64,000 nucleotides of DNA. It comes from CAVDHB01 sp963608705 (GTDB lineage: Bacteria > Bacteroidota > Bacteroidia > Bacteroidales > Bacteroidaceae). The translations under genes were made by a program, and so were the position numbers. Each line of letters starts with the position of its first letter. Positions within the stretch are counted from its first letter, which is position 1. Below are positions 16,921 through 26,176 of the stretch, one piece after another. A model generated the notes under the pieces. The model searched no databases. It had not been told where the DNA came from and saw only the letters and a list, made by a program, of their open reading frames with translations. Location of the stretch: assembly GCA_963608705.1 (NCBI GenBank), contig CAVDHB010000068.1, forward strand, positions 67,379 to 131,378. Reading direction: 5' to 3'.

Positions 16921-18078
16921 ATGAAACAGAAAAAACAAATAGCATTTTTCACTGAGAACCTTTATGGAGGTGGGGTCGAAAGAATCCTACAAATCATATT
17001 AAGTCACCTCCCCTATGACAAATACGAAGTGACTCTATTTTCCATTAGGAAAGAATCTATTTCTGATGATCTTTATCCATCACGTCAGCTTTGCTATAGA
17101 TATATATTTTCTTCATATAATGAAGGTGGTAATATCTTCACCAAATTAATTTGTAAAACAAAGAATTGGCTGAAACTTTTCGTCTACTATCATTTTTCAC
17201 CTATTGTATTTTACAGATTGTTTGTTCGGAAAAGATATGATGTTTCTATTGCGTTCATCGAGGGATATGCAACTCGTATCGTTGCGGGAGGACCGACAAG
17301 GATGAAAAAGCTGGCATGGATACATACGGATATGGAGAAAAACCATTGGAGTACGGTCGCATTTCAGAATATAGATGAAGAGAAACAAGTATACAACATA
17401 TATGATAAACTTATAGGAGTATCTCAAACGGTAAAACATAGCATGCTATCTTTGGTGAAAGTTCCAATAGACATTTTATATAATCCCCTCGATTGCAAGA
17501 GGATAATCTCTTTATCACAAGAACCTTTACCTACGGAATATAGCAAATCAGCATCAAAAACACGCATCGTGACTTTAGGCTCTTTAATACAGATAAAAGG
17601 ATATGATCGGCTTTTGCGTGTCTCTAAGATGCTGGTTGATGATACCTTTGATTTTGAATTATTCATTATTGGAAAAGGCAGCAAAGAATGCGATTTTAAA
17701 GAGTATATTGAAAGGGAGAACCTGCAAGATTATGTCAAATTGATAGGGTATAAGAACAATCCTTATCCATATCTTCGTTCTTGTGACCTTTATGTATGCT
17801 CTTCTTATGCCGAGGGGTATAACACTAGCATTTCTGAAGCGTTAGCATTGGGTAAGCCAGTGGTATCAACAGAGTGTTCCGGTGTTAAAGAGCAATTAGG
17901 GGAGCATAACGAGTTCGGTATCTGCACAGGGAATTCAGAGTTAGAATTATACTATGGGATAAAAGAAATGTTGAAGCCAGAAAACTTAAAATATTATGCC
18001 TTTCAAGCTGCCAAAAGAGGAAAGGCATTCTCTTTGGACAATAGCATGAAAAAGATATGCGAATTGATAGAGACATGA
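16921..18078 (+). CDS. GT4-family glycosyltransferase
   Basis: 385 residues from ATG 16921 (earlier in-frame starts run into the preceding gene). GT-B fold: N-terminal ENLYGGGVERILQIIL nucleotide loop and the C-terminal EGYNTSISEALALGKPV, the E-x7-E signature of retaining GT4 enzymes. It would add one sugar to the lipid-linked intermediate on the cytoplasmic face. AT-rich. Confidence 0.82.
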   Translation: MKQKKQIAFFTENLYGGGVERILQIILSHLPYDKYEVTLFSIRKESISDDLYPSRQLCYRYIFSSYNEGGNIFTKLICKTKNWLKLFVYYHFSPIVFYRLFVRKRYDVSIAFIEGYATRIVAGGPTRMKKLAWIHTDMEKNHWSTVAFQNIDEEKQVYNIYDKLIGVSQTVKHSMLSLVKVPIDILYNPLDCKRIISLSQEPLPTEYSKSASKTRIVTLGSLIQIKGYDRLLRVSKMLVDDTFDFELFIIGKGSKECDFKEYIERENLQDYVKLIGYKNNPYPYLRSCDLYVCSSYAEGYNTSISEALALGKPVVSTECSGVKEQLGEHNEFGICTGNSELELYYGIKEMLKPENLKYYAFQAAKRGKAFSLDNSMKKICELIET

Positions 18079-18116
18079 TGAATGGCAAACGCAAGTAAGC
18101 AAAATTCATAAGTTAT

Positions 18117-19100
18117 ATGGGGAATCCAAATATGATTTCAATAATTATTCCGATCTTTAATTCTGCTAGTACCCTCATTCAATGTCTCAATTCCGTTCTC
18201 AAGCAGCAATACACAGATTGGGAATGTATACTTGTGGATGATGGTTCTACCGATACAAGTGGAAGTATTTGTGACGATTGGCAACATTTTGACAAACGTT
18301 TTAAAGTAATTCATCAAAAGAACAAAGGTGTTTCTACGGCACGGAACAAGGGTATCGAATCATGTAAAGGAGAATATATTTGTTTTATTGATGCTGACGA
18401 TTGGGTTGATAGTAATTTCCTGTCAACAATGTTAGAGCATTTATATGATGCCGATTTAGTTGTGTCAGGACAAATAAGGGAGAGACATTCACATGGTTCT
18501 ATGCTCCATCAGCCTGAAGTAACAGAAGTTTTAAAATTACAACCGGCCAATGCGGATAAATTTGTAAAGCTCGTCAGTCTTTCTTTATTCTATGCTCCCC
18601 ATGAGAAACTATATCGTGCAGAGTTGGTCAAAAAGCACAAGATTTGTTTTCCAATAGATTGCAGTTACGGTGAGGATTTATTGTTTAATTATACATATTT
18701 GAATTATGTTCAACGTATTTCTACAATAAATGGTGCTTATTATCATTACCGCATTAGTATGGACACATTATCAACAAGATATCGGAAAAACCAATTTGCC
18801 TCAGACTATAATCAATGGAAAGTTCTTGAAGAATTTCATAGAAGGCATGGATTGCTGAATGAAAATGCTAATTTATATCTGTATAGCAGATTGTGGGGTA
18901 TCATCTATGATGGCATCTTTCTGTATCTTCAAACAAAGAATATGTCATTGGCAAGAAACATCCAGGAGATACTAAATATACACGAGATAGAAAGATTAAA
19001 AGAATATAAGAAGACTTTTATTTGTTCGTATTGGATAAAATGGGCTATACTCAAACGATGCTGCATCGTTTTCATTTTGTATAAAATGATATTCAAATAA
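18117..19100 (+). CDS. GT2-family glycosyltransferase
   Basis: 327 residues with GT-A motifs ISIIIPIFNSAS, LVDDGSTDTSGSICDD and the DxD-type FIDADDWVD. The C-terminal part has no clear TM pair, so it is a soluble or peripheral enzyme of inverting type. ATG at 18132 is a second possible start. Sugar specificity unknown. Confidence 0.85.
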   Translation: MGNPNMISIIIPIFNSASTLIQCLNSVLKQQYTDWECILVDDGSTDTSGSICDDWQHFDKRFKVIHQKNKGVSTARNKGIESCKGEYICFIDADDWVDSNFLSTMLEHLYDADLVVSGQIRERHSHGSMLHQPEVTEVLKLQPANADKFVKLVSLSLFYAPHEKLYRAELVKKHKICFPIDCSYGEDLLFNYTYLNYVQRISTINGAYYHYRISMDTLSTRYRKNQFASDYNQWKVLEEFHRRHGLLNENANLYLYSRLWGIIYDGIFLYLQTKNMSLARNIQEILNIHEIERLKEYKKTFICSYWIKWAILKRCCIVFILYKMIFK

Positions 19101-19145
19101 GATTGAAGATATTAAAGTATACACTTAACATAAAAAATCTTCTTG

Positions 19146-20060
19146 ATGTGCATAATATCAGTGATTATCCCCATTTACAATGCAGTACCTTATCTCCATC
19201 GTTGCATAGACTCTGTTTTGACTCAATCTTATCAGCAAATAGAGGTCGTGTTGGTTGATGATGGAAGTACTGATGGAAGTGGGACTTTATGTGACTTGTT
19301 TCAAAAGAAAGATCCTCGCATAAAAGTCATTCACCAACCTAACAAAGGAGCTTCTTATGCTCGTAAAAATGGACTAGAGTGGTGCTTAGGTGAATATATA
19401 ACCTTTGTTGATAGCGATGATGTCATAGAACCTGATTATTTGGGAGAAATGTTGCATGCACTACTTGAGCAAAATACCCCAATCGCCGCATGTGGAATAG
19501 CAAAACATAAAGAAGGAGAGAATGTTGCTATTTCTCGGGAAAAAGGTTCTTGTAAACTTTTGAAAGAGGAAGAACTACATCATCGCTTTTTCAGATATGA
19601 GTTTTGGGGCTTTTGGGGAAAGATGTATAGCAAACACGTATTTGATGGAATATATTTTCCACAGGCCACAATCAATGAGGATTATGTCGTGATGGCCCAG
19701 CTTTTTCATAAACACAAGCAGATGGCCTATGTAGATATTCCACTTTACCATTACCTGATACACGAGATTAGTCTTTCCAATCAAAAACTATCTCTGCGCA
19801 TGATGGAAGAATGGACAAACAAGCTTTGGTGCTACAATTTCTATTATAAGAATAACTCTAAATGGTTAAAATATGCAGAAGCTCAAGCCGCAGAGACCTG
19901 TTGTAAATTATTGGGTTGCATTGATGGAAAGAGAAAATATGCAATTTACAACCATGAAATGAGAAAATTTCTCAAGTTACATTGCCTCTCTTTATTATGT
20001 AGTAGGCATCTTGTAACCGGATTGAAATTCATGATTATTAAAAGATTATTCTATAAATAG
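19146..20060 (+). CDS. GT2-family glycosyltransferase
   Basis: 304 residues from ATG 19146 (a TTG at 19143 is adjacent). GT-A signature ISVIIPIYNAVPYLHRC, VDDGSTDGSGTLCD and TFVDSDDVIEPDY. It resembles the preceding gene in its first 110 residues and may have arisen by duplication followed by divergence of the acceptor half. The next gene begins one base after its stop, where base composition rises again. Confidence 0.85.
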   Translation: MCIISVIIPIYNAVPYLHRCIDSVLTQSYQQIEVVLVDDGSTDGSGTLCDLFQKKDPRIKVIHQPNKGASYARKNGLEWCLGEYITFVDSDDVIEPDYLGEMLHALLEQNTPIAACGIAKHKEGENVAISREKGSCKLLKEEELHHRFFRYEFWGFWGKMYSKHVFDGIYFPQATINEDYVVMAQLFHKHKQMAYVDIPLYHYLIHEISLSNQKLSLRMMEEWTNKLWCYNFYYKNNSKWLKYAEAQAAETCCKLLGCIDGKRKYAIYNHEMRKFLKLHCLSLLCSRHLVTGLKFMIIKRLFYK

Positions 20061-20061
20061 T

Positions 20062-21270
20062 ATGGTCAAACCTCGCATATTCATCAACATCCATTACCTC
20101 GAAATCGGTGGAGCGGAGACAAGTCTTATCGGGTTGCTTCAAGCACTCGGCCCCAAACAGGTGGATGTAGATTTGTTCATGAACGACCATCGAGGAGAAC
20201 TGATGGCCTTCATTCCGCAGTGGGTGAACCTGTTGCCAGCAGTTCCAGCCTATACGATGATTGAGAGACCGATGGTGGAAGTATTGCGCAAAGGCTTTCT
20301 CAAAATCTTGGTGATGAGACTATGGGCCAAATGGAAATTCAAGAAATACACCAAGTGCCATCATCCCAAGGATGGTAGTGCTATCTTCGGATATGTGGGA
20401 AAATATGTGACGAAGGTGTTGCCATCACTGGAAGGATTGGGGGAATATGACTTGGCCATATCCTTTGTGACACCCCATGACATCGTGCTCAAGAAAGTTT
20501 GTGCCAAAAAGAAACTGTGTTGGATACATACTGACTATACGAATATTGACGTGGACAGGGATTTGGAGTTGCCAGTATGGAATGGGTACGATTACATTGC
20601 CAGTATCTCTGCGGATGTGACACGCACGTTCTGTTCCGTATTCCCGTCCCTGAGAAAGAAAATAGTCGGGATAGAGAATATCCTCTCACCTTCATTTATC
20701 CGTCAGCGAGCTACTGAGGTTGAAAGACCGGAAGATATGCTTTTAGAGGAAAAAGTCACCCTACTATTGACTATCGGTAGATACTCCTATCCAAAGAAAC
20801 TGGATGAAATACCCGAAATCTGTCACAGGCTGATAGAGAAAGGGCATCATCTGAGGTGGTATATCATAGGTTATGGTGGAGATGAAAAGTATATCCGAGA
20901 TGCCATCCACAGAGAAAAGATGGAGAGTCATGTCATCATGTTGGGCAAGCGCACCAATCCATATCCTTATATCAAAGCTTGTGACTGGTATGTGCAACCT
21001 TCACGCTACGAGGGCAAATCGGTGGTAGTACGAGAAGCGCAGATTTTGCAGAAGCCTGTCATTGTCACAGCTTATCCTACAGCAGCTTCACAGGTTAAAG
21101 ATACCATTGATGGAGTAATTGTCCCGATGCCCATAGAAGAATGTGTCGAAGGCATATCCAAAGCGTTGAACGATGTGGCATTGAAAGAGCAAATTGAAGA
21201 TTATCTCCATACCCATGATTATGGGAACGTGGAGGAAGTCACAAAAATATACCAATGCCTTCTATCTTAA
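20062..21270 (+). CDS. GT4-family glycosyltransferase
   Basis: 402 residues, GT-B fold: IGGAETSLIGLLQAL near the N-terminus and QPSRYEGKSVVVREAQILQ (E-x7-E site) near residue 320. The stop codon falls inside the first unit of a 22-bp tandem repeat array. Less AT-rich than the seven kilobases before it, so the left-hand AT-rich block ends here. Confidence 0.84.
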   Translation: MVKPRIFINIHYLEIGGAETSLIGLLQALGPKQVDVDLFMNDHRGELMAFIPQWVNLLPAVPAYTMIERPMVEVLRKGFLKILVMRLWAKWKFKKYTKCHHPKDGSAIFGYVGKYVTKVLPSLEGLGEYDLAISFVTPHDIVLKKVCAKKKLCWIHTDYTNIDVDRDLELPVWNGYDYIASISADVTRTFCSVFPSLRKKIVGIENILSPSFIRQRATEVERPEDMLLEEKVTLLLTIGRYSYPKKLDEIPEICHRLIEKGHHLRWYIIGYGGDEKYIRDAIHREKMESHVIMLGKRTNPYPYIKACDWYVQPSRYEGKSVVVREAQILQKPVIVTAYPTAASQVKDTIDGVIVPMPIEECVEGISKALNDVALKEQIEDYLHTHDYGNVEEVTKIYQCLLS

Positions 21271-21345
21271 GTTACTTTTCCAACTATCTTAAGATATATT
21301 TCCAAGTATCTTAAGATACTTGCCCATGTATCCTAAGATACTTTT
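21263..21345. repeat. 22-bp tandem repeat, 3.8 copies, with internal palindromes
   Basis: Units start at 21263, 21285, 21307 and 21329, each opening with tatcttaag (tatcctaag in the last). Unit 3 with flanks contains the perfect 16-bp palindrome AGTATCTTAAGATACT. The first unit supplies the TAA stop of the upstream gene and the array ends just before an AGGAGG ribosome-binding site. Confidence 0.85.
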
Positions 21346-21360
21346 AGGAGGCTATTTTTT

Positions 21361-22086
21361 ATGATGATACCAAAGACCATACATTATTGCTGGTTTGGAG
21401 GCAAACCCTTGCCCAAGTCAGCTCTGAAATGCATTGCATCGTGGAAGAAGTTTTTTCCAGACTATGAGATTAAGGAATGGAACGAAAACAACTTCGATGT
21501 CCATGCGATAGCGTATACCCATGAGGCGTATGAAAGGAAAAAGTATGCTTTCGTGAGCGATTATGCCAGGTTTTATATTTTATATAACCATGGAGGCCTG
21601 TATTTTGATACAGATGTCGAGGTGATACGGCCGATGAGCGGCATCGTGAACAAAGGAGCTTTCATGGGGATGGAATCGAATGTAGGAATAAATCCCGGTC
21701 TCGGAATGGGAGCGCAACGTGGACTCCAAATCTACAAAGAAATACTGAATTATTACCAGGCACTTCATTTTGTGGATGCTCATGGAACGATATTACCAGG
21801 CACAGTGGTGAAACATACTACGGATGTCTTTAAAAGACATGGCATCCCAGAAACTGACACCGTACAGCAGATTGCCGGCATCCAGATTTATCCCAACGAC
21901 TATTTCAACCCTTTAGAGGATGCTACTGGGAGACTTCACATCACTGCAAACACCCGAAGTATACATTGGTATGCGAAGACCTGGTGCGACAACTATGGTC
22001 CCGTAAGGACATGGATAATGCGCAGGCTCCATCGCATCTTTGGAGCCAACGGCTTGGCTTGGGCCAAGAAATACATTCACATATAA
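21361..22086 (+). CDS. GT32-like glycosyltransferase (capsular polysaccharide synthesis type)
   Basis: 241 residues. IPKTIHYCWFGGKPLP at the N-terminus and YFDTDVEV (the DxD metal/nucleotide-sugar site, about residue 83) define the Gly_transf_sug/GT32 family. A textbook Shine-Dalgarno AGGAGG (21346-21351) lies 9 bases before the ATG, rare in this genome and possibly a mark of foreign origin or of translational insulation after the repeat array. The polymerase gene follows after 11 bases. Confidence 0.85.
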   Translation: MMIPKTIHYCWFGGKPLPKSALKCIASWKKFFPDYEIKEWNENNFDVHAIAYTHEAYERKKYAFVSDYARFYILYNHGGLYFDTDVEVIRPMSGIVNKGAFMGMESNVGINPGLGMGAQRGLQIYKEILNYYQALHFVDAHGTILPGTVVKHTTDVFKRHGIPETDTVQQIAGIQIYPNDYFNPLEDATGRLHITANTRSIHWYAKTWCDNYGPVRTWIMRRLHRIFGANGLAWAKKYIHI

Positions 22087-22097
22087 ACGAACGTAAG

Positions 22098-23195
22098 ATG
22101 GACGCATCTTTATATCAGCCTCTCTTTCTAACATTAACGATTATAGCCTGTTTGGTCGTCTCTGTACGTTATTTGTCATCTCCGGGTTATACGTTGCAGG
22201 AGCAAAGTTATGAGCGCATTTTGTTGCCATTGGCCATTTCTCTTTTGCTTGTGCTTTGGATAGGGAACAGGCCTATCAGTGGACGATATTTTGGTGATAC
22301 AGCCAATTACGCCCTGATGTATGCAAACAAGAGCATAAGCTTTGTCTCCTTCAACTGGCGTAGTGAATGGATATGGCAATGGCTCATGTTAAGTTGCAAG
22401 GCAATGGGGATGAGCGTCAGCGGATTCTTTACTATTGTAGAGGCTGGATATGTGCTGACTGTTCTATGGGCAGTGAAAATACTCATGCCTTCCAAGCCGA
22501 TGTTGGGAATGCTCTTTGTATTCGCCTCATTGAGTTATTTCACGTTTGGTGTCAATGGCTTGCGCAACGGATTGGCGTGTCATATCGTTTTGCTGGCCAT
22601 GGCATATCTATTAGATGGGAAATATGTGCCTGGCATTGCATGGGGACTAGTGGCTTTCGGCATCCATCGCAGTACCCTCCTTCCTATGGCGGCGATATGC
22701 GCAGGGATGTTTCTTATCAAAAGTCCTAAATATGCCATTTACCTGTGGCTGGCCTCCATTCCCATATCCCTTGTGGCAGGTACGGCTGTCACTTCATTCT
22801 TTAGCTCGTTGGGATTCGATGACCGAATGGCGGCCTATGCGAATGTCCAGAATGACATGTCAGGCTTTTCCAGAACAGGATTTCGTTGGGACTTCCTGCT
22901 CTACAGTGCCATGCCGATATGGATGGCTTGGTATGTCTGTGTGAAACGGCAAATAGAAGACAACTGGTATCGGGTGATTTGTGTGGCTTATTGCCTCAGC
23001 AATGCCTTTTGGGTGATGGTCATCCGCTCGTCTTTCAGTAATCGCTTTGCCTACCTGTCTTGGTTTCTTTACCCCGTCATGATTACTTATCCATTAGTCA
23101 ATATGCCGATATGGGAAGACCAAGACAAGAAGACGGGACAAATCCTGCTGGCCTACTGCGGATTCACCGCATTTATGCAACTTATTTATTGGTAA
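22098..23195 (+). CDS. EpsG-like O-antigen/capsule polymerase (Wzy type)
   Basis: 365 residues from ATG 22098, with about 10 hydrophobic TM segments. The order of features (GRYFGDTANYALMY loop, FTFGVNGLRNGLA, FGIHRSTLLPMAA) matches the EpsG/Wzy-like polymerase family, which joins repeat units in the inner membrane. No Wzx flippase gene is seen in the operon. Either the ABC exporter flips repeat units here or the flippase is encoded elsewhere. Confidence 0.78.
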   Translation: MDASLYQPLFLTLTIIACLVVSVRYLSSPGYTLQEQSYERILLPLAISLLLVLWIGNRPISGRYFGDTANYALMYANKSISFVSFNWRSEWIWQWLMLSCKAMGMSVSGFFTIVEAGYVLTVLWAVKILMPSKPMLGMLFVFASLSYFTFGVNGLRNGLACHIVLLAMAYLLDGKYVPGIAWGLVAFGIHRSTLLPMAAICAGMFLIKSPKYAIYLWLASIPISLVAGTAVTSFFSSLGFDDRMAAYANVQNDMSGFSRTGFRWDFLLYSAMPIWMAWYVCVKRQIEDNWYRVICVAYCLSNAFWVMVIRSSFSNRFAYLSWFLYPVMITYPLVNMPIWEDQDKKTGQILLAYCGFTAFMQLIYW

Positions 23196-23209
23196 ACATC
23201 ATATCCATC

Positions 23210-24106
23210 ATGAAGACTCTGACAGTATTCACCCCGACATACAATCGCGCACATACATTGGAAAGAGCTTACCGAAGCCTTTGCCGCCAAACCTGCAAGG
23301 ACTTCGAGTGGCTGGTCATCGACGATGGCTCTACTGATAATACCCGGGAACTCATACAGTCGTTTATCCAGGAAGGCCTCATCCCCATACATTATATATA
23401 TAAGGAGAACGGCGGACTCTACACTGGCTACAACGTGGCTTATGCCGAGATACAAACAGAGCTGAATGTTTGTGTAGACAGCGACGACTTCATGCCCGAC
23501 AATGCCGTGGAACTCATCGTGAAGACTTGGCGAGAACATGGCTCCGACAAATACGCTGGTATCATAGGTCTTGATTACTATTATGAGACCCACAAGCCCA
23601 TCGGGGGACTCTTCCCCAAAGGCTTGACCGAATGTTACTATCTTGATCTTTATATTAAGCAGATTCATCTTGGCGACAGCAAGCAGGTAATGCGTACAGA
23701 CCTTATGAAGCGTGTCGCTCCGCAAGTTGGCTTTCCGGGAGAAAAGAACTTCAATCCTGTATATATGCTCTTGCAAGTGTGTGATGAATATCCGCTCCTT
23801 GTGCTGAACGAGAATCTCTGCATGGTGGAATACCAAGAGACCGACAGTATGTCGAAAGCCATCTTCAAGCAGTATATGAACAGTTCACGAAGCTTCGCCA
23901 AGACCCGCATCATGGAGATGCAGCTCAAACGCAGCACGTGGCCCAACAAAGTTCGCTCTGCCATCCACTATGTGGCGGAATGCCTGATAGCCCATGACAA
24001 GGACTGGCTACGGAATTCTCCCCTCAAACTCATGACGCTTTGTATGGCTCCGTTGGGATTGGTATTGAGTATATATATAAGGTATAAGGCCGTAAAATCA
24101 TGTTAA
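23210..24106 (+). CDS. GT2-family glycosyltransferase
   Basis: 298 residues from ATG 23210. Motifs TVFTPTYNRAHTLERAY, VIDDGSTDNTREL and CVDSDDFMPDN are classic GT-A/GT2. C-terminal hydrophobic stretch (LKLMTLCMAPLGLVLSIYI) suggests membrane attachment. Overlaps the next gene by 7 bases if that starts at 24100. Confidence 0.85.
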   Translation: MKTLTVFTPTYNRAHTLERAYRSLCRQTCKDFEWLVIDDGSTDNTRELIQSFIQEGLIPIHYIYKENGGLYTGYNVAYAEIQTELNVCVDSDDFMPDNAVELIVKTWREHGSDKYAGIIGLDYYYETHKPIGGLFPKGLTECYYLDLYIKQIHLGDSKQVMRTDLMKRVAPQVGFPGEKNFNPVYMLLQVCDEYPLLVLNENLCMVEYQETDSMSKAIFKQYMNSSRSFAKTRIMEMQLKRSTWPNKVRSAIHYVAECLIAHDKDWLRNSPLKLMTLCMAPLGLVLSIYIRYKAVKSC

Positions 24107-25146
24107 ATAAAACCTGTTCAATGAATATGAATGATAGATGGCTTTCTTTTGTGATACCTCTTTATAATTGCGAGAAATACATTGGCATTTGTCTCGACAG
24201 TATCTTACAGCAGGGATTAGAAGAAAAAGAATACGAAGTACTGGTCATCAATGATGGCTCTATCGACCAGGGAGCATCCGTTGTGGAAGAATACTGCCAC
24301 CGACATCCAAACTTTAGACTGATCAACAAAGAAAATGGGGGAGTGGCTTCTGCCAGAAACCGTGGTATAGAGGAGTCAAAAGGAACCTATATTCATTTCA
24401 TGGATGCGGACGACCGTTTGTTGCCGAATGGCATGAAAACCCTACGAGATGATTATCTTATCAAAGGTAAACGCCCAGATATGATTCTATTTTGGTCACA
24501 TACGGTGGACAAATATTATAACAAAAAGGTATGGGGACATATTCGTCCACATCAAATGATCTTTCGAGGAACTTTTCTTGATTATGGGAAGAAATACGGA
24601 TTCGGATGGAATGTGTGGTCAAGAATCATATCGCACCAGTTTCTAACAAAAAACAATATTCGTTTCAGTCAATATACCATAGGAGAAGATGTATTGTTTA
24701 TGATGGATGTATTTGCTATTACGGATGCCACAATCGTTGCGACAAACTTAAACATCTATCGCTATTGCGTGAGAGAGGATAGTGCTCTGAACAGAAACAG
24801 CAAGAAGCATGTAGAAAAAGTCTTCTATGATTATATTGATTTGTATGGAAAGGTTAAGCAAGAACAAAGCGAATCTAAATATCCGAAGCAGCTGTTCGAA
24901 CCAGAGCTATCCCACTTCAGATGCGCTGCCTTTGTTCGTTTATTGTCAACATCCTTTTCTTGCAAAGAAACAAAGGCCATGCTTATAAGAGCAAAGCTGG
25001 CAGGTTTCTATCCCTTTGAAGAAGCCGTGACGCACACGATGAAAGCAATAAACCTACTTGTGAAGCATCCTTTTTTATGCTATTTGTCCAGCATACCATG
25101 CCGATACTTGTATAGATATGTCAAACCATTAGTAAGGCGTAATTAA
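24100..25146 (+). CDS. GT2-family glycosyltransferase
   Basis: 348 residues from 24100; ATGs at 24121 and 24127 are also possible and would avoid overlap. GT-A motifs LSFVIPLYNCEKYIGICL, VINDGSIDQGASVV and HFMDADDRLLPNG. C-terminal half is AT-rich and unlike the previous gene. Sugar unknown. Confidence 0.84.
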   Translation: MLNKTCSMNMNDRWLSFVIPLYNCEKYIGICLDSILQQGLEEKEYEVLVINDGSIDQGASVVEEYCHRHPNFRLINKENGGVASARNRGIEESKGTYIHFMDADDRLLPNGMKTLRDDYLIKGKRPDMILFWSHTVDKYYNKKVWGHIRPHQMIFRGTFLDYGKKYGFGWNVWSRIISHQFLTKNNIRFSQYTIGEDVLFMMDVFAITDATIVATNLNIYRYCVREDSALNRNSKKHVEKVFYDYIDLYGKVKQEQSESKYPKQLFEPELSHFRCAAFVRLLSTSFSCKETKAMLIRAKLAGFYPFEEAVTHTMKAINLLVKHPFLCYLSSIPCRYLYRYVKPLVRRN

Positions 25147-25186
25147 GACAACGCAAGTTGTCTCGTTCGCTTTAGTCATTTAAGCC

Positions 25187-26164
25187 ATGCTTACCTATTC
25201 CATAGCCATACGCACACTTGGAACATCGGGAGAGAAGTTTCGGGAAGAACTGCTATCCATCACCCGGCAAACTATACAACCAGAGAAGGTAATGGTGTAT
25301 ATTGCCGAAGGATATGCTCGCCCTTCATTCACGATAGGACAGGAGGAATATGTATGGGTGAAGAAAGGGATGGTGGCGCAACGAGCACTTCCATATGATG
25401 AAATCACCAGCGACTGCATCTTGATGTTGGACGATGATGTAAAGCTTGCACCAGACAGTGCCGAGCGATTACTCAAAACCATGGAAGAGAACAATGCCGA
25501 TTGTGTGGGAGCAGACACATTCAAAAATCAATACATGAGTCTGTTGGCCAAGATTTATGCGGTTGTCACCAATCTCGTGTTTCCCCATTGGAGCGGTAAA
25601 TGGGCTTTTAAAATTCATCGCAATGGTTCATTCTCCTACAACAACCATCCCGTAAAACCTTTTTATTGGTCACAAAGTTGTGCAGGACCAGTTTCGATGT
25701 GGAAGAAAGAGGTGTTTCTAGCATTGTATTTGGGAGATGAACTTTGGCTAGATGACTTAGGATTTGCTTATGGTGAAGACGTAGTAGAATTCTACAAACT
25801 TTATAAAAATGGCTATCACCTTGGTATTTTATATGACTCAGGTATTAAGAATCAGGATGGTAAAACATCCAGCGGTGCTTTTCAGAAAAGTCCTCTGCGA
25901 ATGTACATCCGTTCCAAGGCTTCTTTCATCATTTGGTGGCGCACATGCTACAAGCCTCATGGAACAGCTTCCAAAGGAAACGTCATCACGACATTCTGTT
26001 TTCTCCTGAAGGCCATTTGGCTATTATTAGTCAACATCGGTGCCTCCATCCTCATGAGAGACTTGAAGTATTTCTCACTGTATCTCAAGGGAATTAAAGA
26101 CGGATGGCGGTATGTGCATAGCCCAGAATACCTATCCAAGCGAAGTTATATCCTACAACCATAA
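25187..26164 (+). CDS. GT2-like glycosyltransferase
   Basis: 325 residues. N-terminus LTYSIAIRTLGTSGEKFREE, acidic site CILMLDDDVKLAPDSAERL (DDD in place of the usual DxD) and a C-terminal hydrophobic segment (FCFLLKAIWLLLVNIGASIL) that may anchor it to the membrane. A more distant GT2 member than its neighbours. Confidence 0.75.
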   Translation: MLTYSIAIRTLGTSGEKFREELLSITRQTIQPEKVMVYIAEGYARPSFTIGQEEYVWVKKGMVAQRALPYDEITSDCILMLDDDVKLAPDSAERLLKTMEENNADCVGADTFKNQYMSLLAKIYAVVTNLVFPHWSGKWAFKIHRNGSFSYNNHPVKPFYWSQSCAGPVSMWKKEVFLALYLGDELWLDDLGFAYGEDVVEFYKLYKNGYHLGILYDSGIKNQDGKTSSGAFQKSPLRMYIRSKASFIIWWRTCYKPHGTASKGNVITTFCFLLKAIWLLLVNIGASILMRDLKYFSLYLKGIKDGWRYVHSPEYLSKRSYILQP

Positions 26165-26176
26165 AATATAAGAACA

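Noticed and set aside
21263..21345. CRISPR array
   Set aside because: Units are contiguous direct repeats with no unique spacers and no cas genes nearby; it is a tandem repeat.
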